Of a stretch of 12,954 nucleotides of DNA, positions 5,028-12,066 are shown in pieces. The notes beneath the pieces were generated by a model. The model was given only the letters and a program-made list of their open reading frames with translations, had not been told where the DNA came from and did not search any database. Origin of the DNA: Oscillibacter sp. (GTDB lineage: Bacteria; Bacillota; Clostridia; Oscillospirales; Oscillospiraceae); contig JAAWIL010000038.1 of assembly GCA_022796315.1 (NCBI GenBank), positions 1 to 12,954 of the forward strand, in the 5' to 3' direction. The translations under genes and the position numbers were made by a program. Each line of letters begins with the position of its first letter. Position 1 is the stretch's first letter.

Positions 5028-7375
5028 TCCTCGCTCTCCGGCGCCGCGGCGGCTTTTTTTGCGGTGGTTTTCTTCGCGGCTGCGGCGGTCTTTTTGGCGG
5101 CAGCGGTCTTTTTCGCGGTGGTCTTCTTGGTTGCGGCAGACTTCTTCGCGGGCTTCTCCCCGGCCTGGGAGTCCTCGCCGCTCTCCGCCGCCTCCGCGCC
5201 CTCTGCCGTCTCCGCGGTCTCCGCCGCCGCCCTTTTCGGGTAGCCCCGCTTGTCCTCCGGCAAAAACTCCGAGCAGGCGGGGTTGATGCAGAAGGGCTTC
5301 TGGCGGCCCCGGCCGGAGCGCTTGAACAGGGTCTGGCCGCACACGGGACAGTCGTCCTTCACCGGGACGTCCCAGGTGCGGAAATCGCAGGTGCGGCTCT
5401 CCTCCTTGCCGGTGCTGTGCTCACAGCAGTAGTAGTTATACTGCTTATTGTTCTTCTTGCTGACGCCGGAGCGCTTCATAAGCCGCCCGCCGCACTTGGG
5501 ACAGCGGCCCGGCATCTCGACGACCAGCGGCATGGTAAAGCTGCACTCCGGGTAGCCGGGGCAGGCCAGGAAGCGCCCAAAGCGGCCGGACTTCACCACC
5601 AGGTTCCGTCCGCACTCGGGGCAGATCTCCTCGCTGACCTCGTCGGGCACCTTGATCCGGACGCCCTCCAGGTCCTTTTCCGCCTGCTGGAGGTGCTGCT
5701 CAAAGCCGCCGTAGAAGTCCCGCAGGACCCCCTTCCAGGGCGTCGCTCCCTCTTCCACGGAGTCCAGGCGGCGCTCCATGCCGGCGGTAAAGCCCATGTC
5801 GGCGATGTCGGTGAATTTTTCCTTCATCAGCTCCGTCACCACCCGGCCCAGGTTGGTGATCCGCAGGTACTTGCCCTCCTTGATGACATACTCCCGGTCC
5901 AGGATGGTGGATACGGTGGGGGCGTAGGTGGAGGGGCGGCCGATGCCCTGCTCCTCCATGGCGCGGATCAGCGTGGCGTCGGTGTAGTGGGCGGGGGGCT
6001 GGGTAAAGTGCTGGTCCCTGGAGAAGTCCTTCAGGTCCAGGACCTCCCCCTCCTGGAGGGAGGGCAGCGGGGAGGTCTTCTCCTCCTTCTCCTCGTCCTT
6101 GCCCTCCTCATAGACGGCGGTGTAGCCGGAGAATTTCAGGCTGGAGGAGCTGGAGCGGAAGCTGTGGGGCCCGGCCAGGATCTCCACCGCCACACTGTCA
6201 TAGACGGCGTTGGACATCTGGCAGGCCACAAAGCGGCTCCAGATCAGGCGGTAGAGCCGGTACTGCTCCCCGGTCAGATCCTTCTTGATGCTCTCCGGCG
6301 TCCAGAAGACGTTGCTGGGCCGAATGGCCTCGTGGGCGTCCTGGGCGTTGGCCTTGGCCTTGTAGTGGTTGGGCTTGGCCGGGCAGTAGCCCTGGCCGTA
6401 GCGCCCCTGGATGAACTCCCTGACGGAGGTCAGGGCCTCCTCGGAAAGGCGCAGGGAGTCGGTACGCATATAGGTGATGAGGCCCACGGTGCCCTCGCCC
6501 TCGATGTCCACGCCCTCATAGAGCTGCTGGGCGATGGCCATGGTCCGCCGGGGGGTCATGGAGAGCTTCCGGGAGGCCTCCTGCTGCAAGGTGGAGGTGG
6601 TGAAGGGCGGGGAGGGGCTGCGCTGCTTGTCGCTGCGCTTCACGCTCTTGACGGCGAAGGGCTCCCCCTCCGCCTCCCGGACCACGGTCTCCACGGCCTC
6701 CGCGGATTTCAGCTCCGCCTTTTTGCCGTCCCGCCCATGGTAGCGGGCGGCAAAGGGGATTTTTTTCCCGTCGCTGCCCAGGAGATTGGCGTCCAGGGTC
6801 CAGTACTCCTCCGGCTGAAAGGCCTCGATCTCCCGCTCCCGGTCGTCCACCATGCGGGTGGCCACGGACTGGACCCGCCCGGCGGAGAGTCCCCGGCGGA
6901 TCTTCTTCCACAGCAGCGGGCTGAGCTCATAGCCCACCAGCCTGTCCAGAATCCGGCGGGCCTGCTGGGCGTCCACCAGGTTCTGGTCGATGGCCCTGGG
7001 CTCTCGGATGCTCTCCTGAACCACCTTCTTGGTGATCTCGTTGAAGGTCACCCGACGGGTCTTGGTGTCAGGCAGCTCCAAAAGATGCTTCAGATGCCAG
7101 GAAATGGCCTCACCCTCCCGGTCCGGGTCGGTGGCCAGGTAGACCATGTCCGCCGCCTTGGCGGATTTTTTCAGGTCCTTGATGATCTCCTCTTTGCCCT
7201 TGATGGGCTGGTACACCGGCTCAAAGTCCTGTTCCGGGTCCACGCCCAGCTTGCTCTTCGGCAGGTCCCGCAGGTGGCCCATGCAGGCCTTCACCTCAAA
7301 GTCCTTGCCCAGATATTTTCCAATGGTCTTAGCCTTCGCCGGGGACTCCACGATGACCAGACTGTACTTTGCCAT
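5024..7375 (-). CDS. topA: DNA topoisomerase I (type IA)
   Basis: This enzyme relaxes negative supercoils by cutting and passing single strands. The 783-aa protein starts with a Toprim domain (VIVESPAKAKTIGKYLG, residues 7-23; metal-binding TDPDREGEA further on). The catalytic tyrosine is Y302 in ITYMRTDS. Three Cys4-type zinc ribbons follow at about 580-610, 623-665 and 675-702. The last ~65 residues are low complexity: first acidic (ETAETAEGAEAAESGED), then a Lys/Ala tail made of AAKK/TAKK repeats, like histone H1 or the basic tails of actinobacterial TopA. The start at 7375 has GGAGG upstream; the open frame runs 10 codons further without support. It follows dprA by 51 nt, a common pairing, with a weak CGCCC/GGGCG hairpin between (7389-7402). 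It converges on the small plus-strand gene and overlaps its stop by 4 bp; no terminator was found. Confidence 0.96.
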   Translation of the reverse strand: MAKYSLVIVESPAKAKTIGKYLGKDFEVKACMGHLRDLPKSKLGVDPEQDFEPVYQPIKGKEEIIKDLKKSAKAADMVYLATDPDREGEAISWHLKHLLELPDTKTRRVTFNEITKKVVQESIREPRAIDQNLVDAQQARRILDRLVGYELSPLLWKKIRRGLSAGRVQSVATRMVDDREREIEAFQPEEYWTLDANLLGSDGKKIPFAARYHGRDGKKAELKSAEAVETVVREAEGEPFAVKSVKRSDKQRSPSPPFTTSTLQQEASRKLSMTPRRTMAIAQQLYEGVDIEGEGTVGLITYMRTDSLRLSEEALTSVREFIQGRYGQGYCPAKPNHYKAKANAQDAHEAIRPSNVFWTPESIKKDLTGEQYRLYRLIWSRFVACQMSNAVYDSVAVEILAGPHSFRSSSSSLKFSGYTAVYEEGKDEEKEEKTSPLPSLQEGEVLDLKDFSRDQHFTQPPAHYTDATLIRAMEEQGIGRPSTYAPTVSTILDREYVIKEGKYLRITNLGRVVTELMKEKFTDIADMGFTAGMERRLDSVEEGATPWKGVLRDFYGGFEQHLQQAEKDLEGVRIKVPDEVSEEICPECGRNLVVKSGRFGRFLACPGYPECSFTMPLVVEMPGRCPKCGGRLMKRSGVSKKNNKQYNYYCCEHSTGKEESRTCDFRTWDVPVKDDCPVCGQTLFKRSGRGRQKPFCINPACSEFLPEDKRGYPKRAAAETAETAEGAEAAESGEDSQAGEKPAKKSAATKKTTAKKTAAAKKTAAAAKKTTAKKAAAAPESED

Positions 7376-7426
7376 ACAAACCTCCAAACGCCCGGACGGG
7401 CGCACGTTGATATTGTCTTTTGCCGG

Positions 7427-8622
7427 TCACTCCTCCGGGGTCACCGTGCGGGTATAGCGCTTGCCGCTGTGCTGCCGGACCAGGCCGCTGATCTCCAGCA
7501 CCGTCAGGGCCGACAGCACCCGGCGGGTGGGAATTCCGGTGGTCTCAATCAGATCATCCGCCAGAGCCGGCTCCTCCGCCGGCAGCACCCGCAGCAAGGC
7601 CATCTGGTCGTCGGTGAGTCCGCTGTCCGCCAGGCGGAACGCGGGGAACTCCGGGCGGGGCGGCTCCTTCTTCACCGCCGCGCGCCGCTCCTGCCGGGCC
7701 CGGTAGCCGGGAACCTCCGGCGCCTCCCGGACCGCCTCCGGCCGCAGCTTCTCCGGGAACCGGTCCGCGTACTCCCGGAGCACGTCCCAGGGCTCCGTCA
7801 CCAGGGCCGCCGCGCTGTCCTGAATCAGGCGGTTGCAGCCCACGCTGGCGGCGCCGTCAATGGGGCCGGGGATGGCAAACACGTCCCGGCCCTGCTCCAG
7901 GGCGGTGTTGGCGGTAATCAGCGCGCCGCTGACCCCCGGGGCCTCCACCACCAGGGTGCCCACGGCCAGGCCGGAGAGGATGCGGTTGCGGATGGGAAAG
8001 TGCCACCCCTCGTGGCGGGTGCCCGGCGGGTACTCCGACAGCAGCGCGCCCACGGCGGCCACGTCCTCATACAGCCCCCGGTTCTCCCAGGGGTACTGGA
8101 CGTCCAGCCCTCCGCCCACGACGCCCAAAGTGACGCCGCCGGCGTTGAGAGCGCCCCGGGTGGCCAGCGCGTCCACGCCCTTGCCAGACCGCTGACCACA
8201 ATTCCGCCGCCGCTGGTGATGCCGTAGCCCATCTGCAGGGCGTGCTTCTCGCCGTAGGCCGTACAGCTTCGGGTGCCCACCACGGCGATCACGGCCTCCT
8301 CGTCGATGGCGGGAAGGCGGCCCTTCGTATACAGCAGGAAGGGCGGGTCGTAGATATTCTTCAAGCGGCTGGGGTACTCCGCATCCTGAATGGTCAGGAT
8401 GCGCTGGTCCAGCCGCTGGCAGTCCGCCAGAATCCGGTCGGCGATGCGGAGGTCGTGGTCTCTCAGGTGCTCGGCCTGCTCCTTGGTGACGCCCTCCGTC
8501 AGAAGGATCTCTCCCTCGTCGGCAAAATACACATTCTCCGGCGTGCCAAAGTGGCGCAGCAGCGCCAGGCGGAACAGATTGGAGATCCGCAGCTCCGCCA
8601 GCCACACCCAGTATTTCAGCAT
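7427..8622 (-). pseudogene. dprA: DNA-processing protein DprA, interrupted by a frameshift
   Basis: DprA binds incoming single-stranded DNA and loads RecA during natural transformation. The N-terminal frame (from 8622; ribosome site AGGAGG 8 nt upstream) encodes the helical N-terminal domain and the start of the Rossmann-like fold (VVGTRSCTAYG, then GIVVSGLAR). At 8178-8180 the frame is lost. The other frame resumes exactly with GVDALATRGALNAGG and continues through FPIRNRILSGLAVGTLVVEA, AIPGPI and a C-terminal winged helix (LTDDQMALLRVL to SGLVRQHSGKRY) to the stop at 7427. Adding one G to the GGG run restores a normal protein of about 398 aa. So this is a one-base deletion, from mutation or sequencing error. 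The sequence at the shift is not a canonical slippery heptamer. Uninterrupted downstream coding suggests either error or a very recent loss. Confidence 0.88.
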
Positions 8623-8698
8623 ACAACCCACCTCCTGCCCTGCTTCTTCCAAAAAACAGGCAAAAAAATTCTGGTCTCTCTGTCCCTGGCGGCAGGTC

Positions 8699-9487
8699 CT
8701 ACTTGCCGTCCTCCCTGGCGCCCTCCCACAGTACCACGGCGGCCGCCGCCGCGGCGTTCAGGGACTCGCAGGTACGGTCCATGGGGATCTTGATGGTCCG
8801 GCCGCACAGAGCCAGGGCCTCCGGGGAGACTCCCCGGCCCTCGCTGCCGATGATGACGGCGCACCGGCGCAGATCCGCCTGCCGCAGGTCCAGGGTGTCC
8901 TCCGCCAGCGCCGCGGCGTACAGGGGCAGCCCCGCCTCCCGCACCAGGGCGGCGGCGTGGGCCAGGGTGTCCCGGTAGATCACGCTGCGGAAATGGACCC
9001 CCATGGCGGCCCGGAGGGTTTTGGGATTATAAACGTCGGCGCACCCCGGCAGGAGGAACACCGTCCAGCCGAAGGCGTCGGCGGTGCGGAGCATGGTACC
9101 CACGTTTCCGGGGTCTTGGACTCCGTCCAGCAGCAGATAGCGCCGGCGTCCATAGGCGTCCGGCTCCAGGGTCCGGGGCGGTTCGTGCCCCATGGCCCGG
9201 CAGGAGAACACCACCCCCTGGGGGGTCTCCATGGGGCTCACAGCCTTCATGACGCTCTCGCTGACCTGTACGGTCCGGGCGGCCCCATAGGTCTCCGGCG
9301 GATCTTCCAGCTGGGCACCCGCCGTGTACAACAGCGCCGTGATGGACGCCCCCCACAGCTTCGCCTCCGTCAAAAGCTTGGGGCTGTCGCACAGGAACTC
9401 CCCCGTCTCCTCCCGGTAGGCCCGGGAGGAGGCCAGCTTGCGGAAGTGGGTACACAGGGGATTCGTCCGGCTGGTGATGGTCTCCAT
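8699..9487 (-). CDS. TrmH/SpoU-family RNA 2'-O-methyltransferase
   Basis: This SAM-dependent enzyme probably methylates a ribose in 23S rRNA. The 262-aa product has an N-terminal RNA-recognition domain resembling an L30e-like fold (TSRTNPLCTHFRKLASSRAYRE, then FLCDSPKLLTEA; residues 5-95). The SPOUT methyltransferase knot has motif 1 DPGNVGTMLR (126-135), motif 2 IGSEGRGVS (213-221) and motif 3 IPMDRTCESLNAAAA (234-248). Length fits the RlmB/TsnR-like group, but the exact target nucleotide cannot be told from the sequence. The start at 9487 lies 2 nt after the lysS stop with only a weak GGAT site, so translation is probably coupled to lysS. The open frame extends to 9565 inside lysS and is not used. 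76 nt separate it from dprA. Confidence 0.92.
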   Translation of the reverse strand: METITSRTNPLCTHFRKLASSRAYREETGEFLCDSPKLLTEAKLWGASITALLYTAGAQLEDPPETYGAARTVQVSESVMKAVSPMETPQGVVFSCRAMGHEPPRTLEPDAYGRRRYLLLDGVQDPGNVGTMLRTADAFGWTVFLLPGCADVYNPKTLRAAMGVHFRSVIYRDTLAHAAALVREAGLPLYAAALAEDTLDLRQADLRRCAVIIGSEGRGVSPEALALCGRTIKIPMDRTCESLNAAAAAAVVLWEGAREDGK

Positions 9488-9489
9488 GT

Positions 9490-10983
9490 TCAATCCAGCG
9501 GCTTCATGGTGGGGAAGAGGATCACTTCCCGGATGGTATCCTCCCCGGTGAGCAGCATGACGCACCGGTCGATGCCGATGCCCAGGCCGCCGGTGGGCGG
9601 CATACCGTACTCCAAGGCGGTGAGGAAGTCCTCGTCCATCATGCCGGCCTCATCATCCCCCTTGGCCCGCAGCTCCACCTGCTTCTGGAAGCGCTGGCGC
9701 TGGTCAATGGGGTCGTTGAGCTCGGAGAAGGCGTTGCCCATCTCGCTGCGGCAGATGAACAGCTCGAACCGCTCGGTGAGCCGGGGGTCCTGAGGCGACC
9801 GCTTGGCCAGGGGGGAGACATCCACCGGATGCATGGTAATAAAGGTGGGCTGAATCAGCTTCTCCTCCACCCGCTGATCAAAGCACTCATACAAGGCGTT
9901 GCCCCAGGTCTTGTCCGCCGTCTCCGGCAGCTCCACGCCGATGGATTTGGCGGCCGCCACCGCCTCCTCGTCGGAGGAAACGGCCATGAAGTCGATGCCG
10001 CAGTACTGCTTCACCGCCTCGTGCATGGGCATCCGGGGCCAGCCGGGGGTCAGGTCGATGTCCTCCCCCTGCCACCGGACCTGATACGTGCCCAGAATCT
10101 CCTGGGCGGCGGAGGACAGCAGGTCCTCGAAGAGGTCCATCATGTCGTTGAAATCCGCGTAGGCCTGATAGAGCTCGATGGTGGTGAATTCCGGGTTGTG
10201 CTTCGGGTCCATGCCCTCGTTGCGGAAGATCCGGCCGATCTCATATACCCGGTCCAGTCCGCCCACGATCAGCCGCTTCAGGGGCAGCTCCGTGGCGATG
10301 CGCATATACATGTCGATGTCCAGGGTGTTGTGATGGGTGATGAAGGGCCGCGCCGTGGCGCCGCCGGAGATGGTGTTCAGCACCGGCGTCTCCACCTCCA
10401 TGTAGCCCCGGCGGTCCATAAAGTCCCGGACGTGCTTGATGAACCGGGAGCGGATCACGAAGTTCCGCTTCACCTCCGGGTTCACCATCAGGTCCACGTA
10501 CCGCTGGCGGTACCGCAGCTCCGTGTCCTGGAGCCCGTGGAACTTCTCCGGCAGGGGCAGCAGGGATTTGCTCAGCAGCGTAATCTTCCGGGCCCGGACG
10601 CTCATCTCCCCCCGCTGGGTGCGGAAGACCTCGCCGTCCACGCCGACGATGTCGCCGATATCGTACTTCCTGAACTCCTTATAGACCGCCTCGTCCATCT
10701 CGTCCTGCCGGGCATAGAGCTGAATCCGGCCGTCCCGGTCCTGAAGATCGCAGAAGCTCACCTTGCCCATTCCCCGCTTGCTCATGAGGCGGCCGGCCAC
10801 CTTGACCGGCTGGCCCTCCAGCTGGTCGAAGTTCTCCTTGATCTGTCCGGAGGTATGGTCCCACGCAAAGCGCGTCACCTGAAAGGGGTCCTTTCCCTCT
10901 GCCTGGAGGGCTGCCAGTTTCTCCCGGCGGACCTTGGTCTGCTGGCCCAGGTCCTGCTCCGGGGTCGTCTTCTGTTCGCTCAT
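9490..10983 (-). CDS. lysS: Lysyl-tRNA synthetase (class II)
   Basis: LysRS charges tRNA-Lys with lysine. The 497-aa protein has an N-terminal OB-fold anticodon-binding domain (about 60-150; VAGRLMSKRGMGKVSFCDLQ). The class II catalytic core has motif 1 near 184-202 (HVRDFMDRRGYMEVETPVL), motif 2 at about 245-273 (RVYEIGRIFRNEG through FTTIELYQAY) and motif 3 at about 465-478 (GLGIGIDRCVMLL). Length and motif order are normal. AAGGAG, partly within the greA stop codon region, lies just upstream of the ATG, and only 10 bp separate it from greA. The greA-lysS pair is common in clostridia. No T-box leader is present; expression comes from the greA promoter. Confidence 0.97.
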   Translation of the reverse strand: MSEQKTTPEQDLGQQTKVRREKLAALQAEGKDPFQVTRFAWDHTSGQIKENFDQLEGQPVKVAGRLMSKRGMGKVSFCDLQDRDGRIQLYARQDEMDEAVYKEFRKYDIGDIVGVDGEVFRTQRGEMSVRARKITLLSKSLLPLPEKFHGLQDTELRYRQRYVDLMVNPEVKRNFVIRSRFIKHVRDFMDRRGYMEVETPVLNTISGGATARPFITHHNTLDIDMYMRIATELPLKRLIVGGLDRVYEIGRIFRNEGMDPKHNPEFTTIELYQAYADFNDMMDLFEDLLSSAAQEILGTYQVRWQGEDIDLTPGWPRMPMHEAVKQYCGIDFMAVSSDEEAVAAAKSIGVELPETADKTWGNALYECFDQRVEEKLIQPTFITMHPVDVSPLAKRSPQDPRLTERFELFICRSEMGNAFSELNDPIDQRQRFQKQVELRAKGDDEAGMMDEDFLTALEYGMPPTGGLGIGIDRCVMLLTGEDTIREVILFPTMKPLD

Positions 10984-10993
10984 CTCGTTCTCC

Positions 10994-11467
10994 TTACCGC
11001 TCGATTTTCAGCACCTGATAGACAATCGACCCCTGGGGGGCCTCCACCGTCACGGTGTCGCCCTCCTTGGCCCCCAGCAGCGCCTTGCCGAAGGGGGACT
11101 CCTCGGAGATGGCGCCGTGCATCGGGTCGGCCTCCTGGGAGCCCACAATGGAGTAGGCGGGCATGGCCTTGCCGTTGGTGTCCGCCACGGTCACCCGGCA
11201 GCCGATGGTCACCACATCGGTGGGGGCGTTGCTCTCGTCCACGATCACTACATGCTGGAGGATCTCCTCCAGCTCGGCGATTCGGGAGTACAGCTTTCCC
11301 TGCTCGTTCTTGGCCTCGTCATACTCGCTGTTCTCGCTGAGGTCGCCAAAGCCCCGGGCCACCTTGATCTGCTCGGCCACCTCATCGGAGCGGGTGGTCT
11401 TGAGATAGTTCAGTTCCTCCTGCAGCTCCTCCGCCCGGGCCGCACTCATTTTATACTCTTTTTCCAT
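10994..11467 (-). CDS. greA: Transcription elongation factor GreA
   Basis: GreA binds the secondary channel of RNA polymerase and stimulates cleavage of backtracked transcripts. The 157-aa product has the N-terminal coiled coil with the conserved tip ARGFGDLSENSEYDEAK (the acidic D and E residues act at the polymerase active site). The FKBP-like C-terminal domain includes YSIVGSQEADP, ISEESPFGKALLGAKEGD and a final VYQVLKIE. The start at 11467 is chosen because AGGA lies 9 nt upstream and the protein then has the usual length; an in-frame ATG at 11524 lacks a ribosome site. It is the first gene of the greA-lysS-spoU-dprA-topA series, with a promoter at 11557-11585. Confidence 0.97.
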   Translation of the reverse strand: MEKEYKMSAARAEELQEELNYLKTTRSDEVAEQIKVARGFGDLSENSEYDEAKNEQGKLYSRIAELEEILQHVVIVDESNAPTDVVTIGCRVTVADTNGKAMPAYSIVGSQEADPMHGAISEESPFGKALLGAKEGDTVTVEAPQGSIVYQVLKIER

Positions 11468-11556
11468 CTTGAAAATCCTTTCTTCTGCCTCCCAATGGGG
11501 AAACCTACTATTTTCCGCCTGCATACGCAGATTTTTCTATATGATGACAGTGTAGT

Positions 11557-11585
11557 ATTATAGTTGTTGAATTTCGGAATGTCAA
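11557..11585 (-). promoter_or_regulatory. Perfect consensus promoter of the greA-lysS operon
   Basis: On the minus strand TTGACA (11580-11585) and TATAAT (11557-11562) are both perfect and separated by the ideal 17 bp. Initiation near 11550 gives a leader of about 83 nt. The repeat block begins immediately behind the -35 box. Confidence 0.9.
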
Positions 11586-11645
11586 GGGGGGCCTCTCTCC
11601 GGGGAGCGTCCCAACACGCCTTTTATGGCGATTTCCGCAGGCCCT

Positions 11646-11670
11646 GTAGGGGCGGCAATCTGCCGCCCGT
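11646..11670 (+). repeat. GTAG hairpin (REP-like)
   Basis: GTAG (11646-11649) is followed by GGGCGGCA, loop ATC, TGCCGCCC and GT. It differs from the hairpin at 4094 only at the inner stem pair (CA/TG in place of CT/AG), with pairing kept. Confidence 0.8.
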
Positions 11671-11695
11671 CCTTCCGCGACCTCCGGATTTCCTT

Positions 11696-11723
11696 GCAGG
11701 GGCCGCCGCTCTCGGCGGCCCGT
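11696..11723 (+). repeat. GCAG-headed hairpin (REP-like variant)
   Basis: GCAG replaces GTAG. A 9-bp perfect stem follows, GGGCCGCCG and CGGCGGCCC around loop CTCT, then GT. It follows the 11646 hairpin in direct orientation, with a spacer related to that of the 4094-4172 doublet (shared CTCCGGAT-type core). Confidence 0.7.
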
Positions 11724-11763
11724 CCCCCCGCGACCTTCGGACCCCCCCAGGACGGTAGACCCG

Positions 11764-11790
11764 GTAGGGCCCCGGACCCCTGGCCGGGCC
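11764..11790 (+). repeat. GTAG hairpin, G/C-only subtype with an extra C
   Basis: GTAG (11764-11767) is followed by GGCCCCGG, A, CCCCTGG, then CCGGGCC. The left arm has one more C than the copies at 4228 and 4421, making a bulge. Confidence 0.65.
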
Positions 11791-11806
11791 ACCCCCTCCA
11801 CGGGGC

Positions 11807-11895
11807 AGCCCCCTCAGTCTCGCTTCGCTCGACAGCTCCCCCTAAAGGGGGCGCCGAGTGGTGCGCCCCTTGCCTCCCCCTTTAGGGGAGGTGCC
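11807..11895. repeat. C-rich compound palindromic element
   Basis: A block reading CCCCCTCAGTCTCGCTTCG, GACAGCTCCCCCTAAAGGGGG, a GGGGCGC/GCGCCCC hairpin, then GCCTCCCCCTTTAGGGGAGG. The two CTCCCCCTAAAGGGGG-like arms are themselves near inverted repeats, so the whole can fold as one long structure enclosing the central hairpin. Similar C-rich blocks recur in gut clostridial genomes as I remember them; this was not checked. Confidence 0.6.
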
Positions 11896-11896
11896 T

Positions 11897-11922
11897 GTAG
11901 GGGCGGACCTATGTGTCCGCCC
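11897..11922 (+). repeat. GTAG hairpin (REP-like)
   Basis: GTAG (11897-11900) is followed by GGGCGGAC, loop CTATGT and GTCCGCCC, an 8-bp perfect stem. The inner pair AC/GT is another compensated change relative to the other copies. Confidence 0.78.
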
Positions 11923-11949
11923 ATCTTCCCCCAACCTCCGGACTCCCTC

Positions 11950-11974
11950 GTAGGGCCCGGACCCTGGCCGGGCC
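11950..11974 (+). repeat. GTAG hairpin, G/C-only subtype
   Basis: GTAG (11950-11953) is followed by GGCCCGG, ACCCTGG and CCGGGCC. It has the same stem as 4228-4253, with one C fewer in the loop. Confidence 0.72.
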
Positions 11975-12005
11975 ATCCCTCCCAACCTCCGGATCTCCCT
12001 TGGAC

Positions 12006-12031
12006 GGGCGGGGACAGAGCCCCGCCCCCAC
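12006..12031 (-). repeat. Inverted REP-like hairpin
   Basis: GGGCGGGG (12006-12013), loop ACAGAG, CCCCGCCC (12020-12027), then CCAC. On the minus strand this reads GTGG followed by the stem and ends in GTCC, so it is an opposite-orientation member with a GTGG head. It lies about 35 bp beyond the stop of the 236-aa gene. Confidence 0.7.
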
Positions 12032-12066
12032 AGGGTATCGTCTCCTCATAGACCTCTCTCCCCGCC

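Larger units (their letters stand above)
11586..12066. other. Gene-free repeat block between greA promoter and the 236-aa gene
   Basis: About 480 bp contain no supportable gene. They hold six REP-like hairpins, the C-rich palindromic element and the recurring spacer words CTCCGGA(T/C)TCCC. Open frames here read through repeats and are shadows. No terminator with a clear T-tract was found, although the strong hairpins could slow polymerase from either side. Confidence 0.7.

Noticed and set aside
8170..8190. Programmed -1 frameshift in dprA
   Set aside because: The sequence at the shift (GCA AGG GCG) is not an X XXY YYZ slippery site, and DprA is not known to use frameshifting.
5000..8227. Plus-strand frame of over 1000 codons opposite topA and dprA
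   Set aside because: It is the mirror frame of G+C-rich genes; its Leu/Gly/His-rich composition is an artefact, and topA motifs on the other strand are unmistakable.
9829..11340. Long plus-strand frame opposite lysS and greA
   Set aside because: Shadow of lysS and greA, no ribosome site, low-complexity composition.
10984..11550. T-box riboswitch for lysS
   Set aside because: lysS follows greA by 10 bp, and the greA leader of about 83 nt lacks the T-box sequence and specifier arm.
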